From Amorphochlora amoebiformis (taxonomy: Eukaryota > Cercozoa > Chlorarachniophyceae), in contig BAAHQB010000006.1 of assembly GCA_054601695.1 (NCBI GenBank), positions 124,001-188,000 of the forward strand: 64,000 bases of DNA. Direction: 5' to 3'. The first letter of the stretch is position 1; every line of letters starts with the position of its first letter. Below the pieces are notes generated by a model. It saw only the letters and a list, made by a program, of their open reading frames with translations, was not told where the DNA came from and searched no databases. The translations under genes were made by a program, and so were the position numbers. This document shows, in pieces, positions 39,146-64,000 of this stretch.

Positions 39146-39626
39146 CATGTATATAGATACGTATATATTGTAATAATATATGTATATATAATATATATAT
39201 AAGTATATTTATATATATGTATATATGAGAGTAGGCCGGATTGATGGTGTCGAATGGTCGGTGTATACTCGAGCCTCCAATTCTGCTAAGAATTCTAATC
39301 ATCTCGCACGCGTTGGAATCCCATAGGTGTGCAGTGGCTTGTTTAAGGTTATTCCCGCTCTCTAGAACAACTCCTTTCTCTCAAGAAGTCTCTCCAGAGC
39401 TCACTCGAGCTCTCTCTTGTGCTCTCGAGAGATAGAGAATCCCACAGTTTTATGATGATGTCGCGATTTTTCTGATTCTTTTCTTAGTATCTCTTGTTCG
39501 ATGTAGAACTCTATCTATATATCTATATCTCCGTGTCTCCCGTTCTAAAAAATTCTCTTGATTACTGTCTTCCCCACCGCCTTAAGGAAGGGTAATATAA
39601 TACTGATGGATATATATACATATATG

Positions 39627-39721
<95 letters not shown>

Positions 39722-40917
39722 TATATATATATATATAATATTATATATATATATATATATAATATATATATATATGTGTGTGTGTGTTGTTTATATTCTA
39801 TGATACATGTATAATAATCGATACTATGTACATACGATGTAAACATTTACACATGGGTTTATGATCCTTGGTAACATGTTTATAAGTATATATATTCACA
39901 TGGATTTAAAGCAGGTGGGATCATGTATACCGATCGTGAAAGTATGTACATGTTTATCCCCCCGATGCATGATGTCAATGGCCACATATACCTTATGGTT
40001 ATAGCAATTGAGAGCTGTATACTACCTGTATAAACGTGTACATGAGTGTCCACAGGAACATGCATATACATACAAACATCGTTGTATACGACTGTTGGCT
40101 GATGTGCGTTTCCTAGGTCATAAACTGCATGTACATGAGACCAGTACCAATGCTCCCAAGATTCAAAAGCTCGTATGTACACACTTGCAAAAACGCTAAT
40201 ATTCACACTCCCAAAAGTCGTAAACCCATATGTACATTTTAACAGTCAGCATCTATTCACATTGTAGTGTAGTGTGCTCTCACGTTATAAACCCATTTGT
40301 ACACGCGTACGCGGTAATTGAAAATAGTCTCATAACCTCATTATGGAGCAAGTATAATGAGCGTGTAAATATGTACATGTGTGTTGGGGACCCGTGAGAG
40401 CGAATGGAATGACCGTGTACATATGTACATTGGTGTTTCAAACGCGTGAGAGTAAGTATAATGACTTTTTAAATATGTACATTGGTGTTTGGAACACGTG
40501 TAAGGGCATATATCTTGGCTTGTTTTAAAAGCTAATGTATACGTTTTCACAGTACATGCAAAATGTTATATTTATTCTTAGGACCATTGCCCTCAAATAC
40601 ACTACTTTGCTCTGATAACCCTATCACTAATCCTCGCCAGATATATCCGATCAACCTGGCCAACCTTCGCTCCCTCAACCATGTGGAGTTCTCCGATCCT
40701 TCAAAAAGACAGACTTGAGATCCTTCAGCCTACCTTTGGCAAAACTCTGTCTTCAATATCGAGTATTCTTAGGCTTCTCCCAATGCACGTTCCGGTGATG
40801 TACGTTGCTCCGTGTCGGTTTTCCGCGAGCCTTCGGAGTCGGCTTGCGAAGTCGGTTGGGGAGGCGATGATGACGGTGGGAGAGTAGATGAGTTTTTGAG
40901 CTTCTGAGTGTGTCGTT

Positions 40918-40975
<58 letters not shown>

Positions 40976-41477
40976 TACATATACATATGTAAGTGTTGAT
41001 ATATACATACAGAAACATATTATATGTATATATACATATACACATATACATATACATATTAATGCATGGACATATATATATATATATATATTTACATAAA
41101 TATACATATATATATATATACATATATAAAGAGTATGCTTACATATACACATGCTTAAATATATATGAACAAAACCCAACAGAAGGAGAAGGGAGTCGAT
41201 GCAAAGGCGTCTCCGGAAGCTAAGACTGTATTCAATTTAAAACACGTACTTTCTAAGGCTTAGCAACCATCAAAACCTCTAACAGACCTGAACCGTAACC
41301 ATAACAATCCCTTGATTACAAACCTTATCCACCCTAAGCTCAACTCTTAACCTGCAGTTCTAGCTATTATCCTAAGTGTACAAGTACAATAATTCTGATT
41401 TTTATACACCTTTTGTGCATTTCTATGATTGTGGATATCGTTTGTATCAGAATATACGTATATAAATATACACACAA

Positions 41478-41540
<63 letters not shown>

Positions 41541-41845
41541 ATATATTTATATATATAAAGAGGAAGTTAATATTAGAATTAGGATTAGGTACTTGCGTTT
41601 GCAATTAGAATTGCTTGGGCTTACCTTAGAGTGTAATGTTAGATTTATGGATAAGCTCAAATCACGGTAGTTACAGTATGCCAAGAAGTGTTAATTTTGG
41701 TAAATGTTTTGAACCATTGTTAGGGTTACATTTAGGGATAGCTAAACTATGAATAGTTAAGGCAAGGTTAGGGATATATATCCATATACATCCCGTTTAA
41801 AATATGAATATACATATATATATATATATAGATATAGATATATAC

Positions 41846-41883
<38 letters not shown>

Positions 41884-42032
41884 AGCCCTCGAATGAAGCT
41901 GTCAATCCACCCAAACGCAGGTCTTCGCATTCACAATCTCCGATATCGAGAATGACGTACAACGAGTATCTGGATAAGAGGTTTGGAATCATGCTTCCAA
42001 AAGAGGTCACACCTTTCAAACCTAAGCGCTAG
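36045..42032 (+). CDS. PdzB: PDZ-domain protein gene, 7 exons
   Basis: Plus-strand gene with about 482 residues from seven exons (23, 64, 813, 60, 294, 45 and 150 nt), all in phase and ending in TAG. Residues about 103-174 form a PDZ domain: a hydrophobic strand (LFISEI), then [19 protein letters not shown], the carboxylate-loop to betaC/D region typical of HtrA-type PDZ folds, then [17 protein letters not shown] domains bind C-terminal or internal peptide motifs, so this is probably an adaptor; no protease domain was seen. Exon 5 encodes a hydrophobic run ([12 protein letters not shown]) that might be membrane-associated. The C-terminus is basic ([11 protein letters not shown] and FKPKR). 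It lies head-to-head with AnkC and tail-to-tail with AnkA. Less certain are exon 5's frame and the direct link from exon 2 to exon 3. Confidence 0.65.
36289..36352 (+). CDS. PdzB exon 2
   Basis: Acceptor TTCTGTTGGAAG. One base completes Thr, then [13 protein letters not shown] and VIFERNLR. Donor GTATTT. Confidence 0.55.
37082..37894 (+). CDS. PdzB exon 3 (PDZ domain)
   Basis: An 813-nt open exon (271 codons), about ten times longer than other exons here and visibly GC-richer. Acceptor CAATCTAG, donor GTATGT. The PDZ core runs from SYWGVATRR through [15 protein letters not shown] to [13 protein letters not shown]. The remainder ([29 protein letters not shown]) is not recognised. Confidence 0.8.
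38866..38925 (+). CDS. PdzB exon 4
   Basis: Twenty codons, [20 protein letters not shown], phase 0 to 0, acceptor GGTTAAG, donor GTATAT. Charged and probably helical. Confidence 0.65.
40340..40515 (+). repeat. about 55-bp degenerate tandem repeat
   Basis: Three copies of AAGTATAATGA...AAATATGTACAT...GTGTTT...CGTG inside the PdzB intron between exons 4 and 5. Confidence 0.65.
40582..40875 (+). CDS. PdzB exon 5 (frame uncertain)
   Basis: Acceptor TTTATTCTTAG, donor GTGGGA, 98 codons open in phase 0, ending in [13 protein letters not shown] second frame starting after two bases ([23 protein letters not shown]) also looks coding for the first third and would need a 46-nt intron. Confidence 0.5.
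41183..41227 (+). CDS. PdzB exon 6
   Basis: Fifteen codons, [15 protein letters not shown], acceptor CCCAACAG, donor GTATTC, phase 0 to 0. Confidence 0.65.
41883..42032 (+). CDS. PdzB exon 7 (terminal, stop TAG)
   Basis: Acceptor TATATCAG. Forty-nine codons starting [14 protein letters not shown], including [16 protein letters not shown] and ending FKPKR before TAG. Confidence 0.75.
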
Positions 42033-43003
42033 CCACGTGGACGTACACGTGGTGCACTGTCAAAGGACGATACGACGGGTCCGCGTAACTGTACACGTGT
42101 GACAGGGACAATTTGACTAGTTTAACTTATTTAAAAAAAGCGCTTTTCGGTACGACTAGCACTAGTAGTACGAGTATCTCATATCTAGACTCTTAGTCTG
42201 TAGTCTAGAACCTTCTGGAAGTTAAAGTAAGTTCTGTAAAGATGTATATATGATTTCTAGCTTATACTCGTTCTAATCGTTAGGTTAGCCGCTACGGCTA
42301 CTACTAGACTAGCGCTGGTAGGCTGTAGCTGAATAACATCTATATGTTACTAGGTTATATATAGTCGTAGAGAAATCTAATTTTTCTCTAGTTTCTAGAG
42401 TTTCTGTACAATTGATATATACATATATATATATATATATCTAGTATATATATTTATATCAGATCTAGTAGATATACTACTGTTCCCTACTTCTAGTAGC
42501 TAGACATAGACGATCATTGTAAGTCTAGTCTGACTAGCTAGTATGAGTCACCGTTAAGATAGACTACAGACATCACTTGACTAAATCTAGTAAACACCGT
42601 ACGATAGCATCGAATACCAGTGGCTCAAGGGCTAGTAGGGCCGTGACCGAATTTACTAGATTTAGGCTATCTCTAGATCTCTAATAACTAGAATAAAGAG
42701 TCTAGAGCTAGTAGAGAGTAACATCTTGAAACCTGAAGTCCTCTAGGCTGTCCTATCTAGCTATATTATATATAATATCTAGGTTCAGAAGCTAGAGAAG
42801 GTTAAATTCTTACAAGGTAAGTTGTTAAGTAGCTAGAGTAGAGTTATCGGAAAAACTGCTTGAGCTGGTGACTAACTAGCAGACGCGAGAGCTTTGTGAG
42901 GCCAGGGAGGTTTGGGAAGCCGTCAAAAAATACCGGATCTAATCTGGAATCTAGAGAATGTAGCCTAATTTAGGTAATATCTGGAATGTCTGTAATCGCG
43001 ATA
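42033..43003. other. CTAG-rich spacer between convergent genes
   Basis: Non-repetitive 971-bp spacer between the PdzB and AnkA stop codons with several dozen CTAG words and related TAGT/ACTAG strings. No ORF of note. Confidence 0.7.
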
Positions 43004-63544
<20,541 letters not shown>

Positions 63545-63552
63545 CTGTGAAG

Positions 63553-63585
<33 letters not shown>

Positions 63586-63671
63586 CATTTATATATATAT
63601 ATATATATGTATATATGTGTGTGTATATATGTGTATGTGATATATATGTGTATATGGTATGTATATATATA

Positions 63672-63710
<39 letters not shown>

Positions 63711-63720
63711 CATAAATGAC

Positions 63721-63741
63721 GTGAGGTAATACGAGATGGTA
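63721..63741 (-). other. possible exon upstream of AnkA
   Basis: ACCAAG|TACCATCTC...CTCAC|GTCATT reads YHLVLPH in phase 0 and would join exon 1 in frame. If real, the AnkA start lies to the right of this window. Confidence 0.25.
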
Positions 63742-63750
63742 CTTGGTGAT

Positions 63751-63786
<36 letters not shown>

Positions 63787-63968
63787 TACATATATACATA
63801 TATGTATATATATATATATATACATATGCATAAATCACATATATATATATATATATATACGTGTATATATATATATATACATGATATACATATGTATATA
63901 TATATACATGTATGTATATGATATATATATATATGTATATATGTATGTAATATATATACATATATATG

Positions 63969-64000
<32 letters not shown>

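Overview
Eukaryotic nuclear DNA, most likely from a protist; I could not place the lineage. (TA)n microsatellite dominates, with long (CT)n/(GA)n tracts and about ten interstitial arrays of the telomere-type repeat TTAGGG/CCCTAA. Most long open frames here are translations of these repeats (IYIYIY, SLSLSL, RERERE, VRVRVR) and are not genes.

The real genes are hidden in short complex islands between the repeats. I read each island on both strands for AG|...|GT boundaries and chained islands by reading-frame phase. Almost all fit as very short exons (mostly 20-90 nt, possibly one of 5 nt) separated by introns made of simple repeat. The donor and acceptor usually come from the repeat itself: a G before (TA)n gives GTATAT and a G after it gives TATATAG. 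Telomeric arrays and GA/CT tracts are introns in the same way (donors such as GTAACCCTAA; acceptors such as CCCTAACAG).

Layout. Minus strand, right to left: AnkA (63544-43004, 23 exons, about 377 residues, about ten ankyrin repeats, chained from ATG to stop); AnkC (35752-24792, 14 exons, about 216 residues, ankyrin-like); geneD (22734-20156, 95 residues, acidic); geneE (20043-17735, 72 residues); geneF (17572 to about 13176, incomplete); geneG (12062-2654, one exon link missing); geneH (1256 to the left edge, partial). Plus strand: PdzB (36045-42032, 7 exons, about 482 residues, one PDZ domain), divergent from AnkC across about 290 bp and convergent with AnkA across a CTAG-rich spacer (42033-43003). 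A 471-bp fold-back element with 53-bp inverted ends and TTA flanks lies at 30522-30992, inside an AnkC intron. No tRNA, rRNA, CRISPR array or bacterial gene was seen.

The most striking feature is that nearly every large intron carries extra, decaying copies of the edge of its neighbouring exon. Copies on the acceptor side keep the acceptor and the start of the exon; copies on the donor side keep the end of the exon and the donor. There are up to eight copies per intron, each set in (TA)n. Introns seem to grow by tandem duplication of [exon edge + splice site + TA]. All gene models come from manual reading and phase arithmetic only. Transcripts would decide them.
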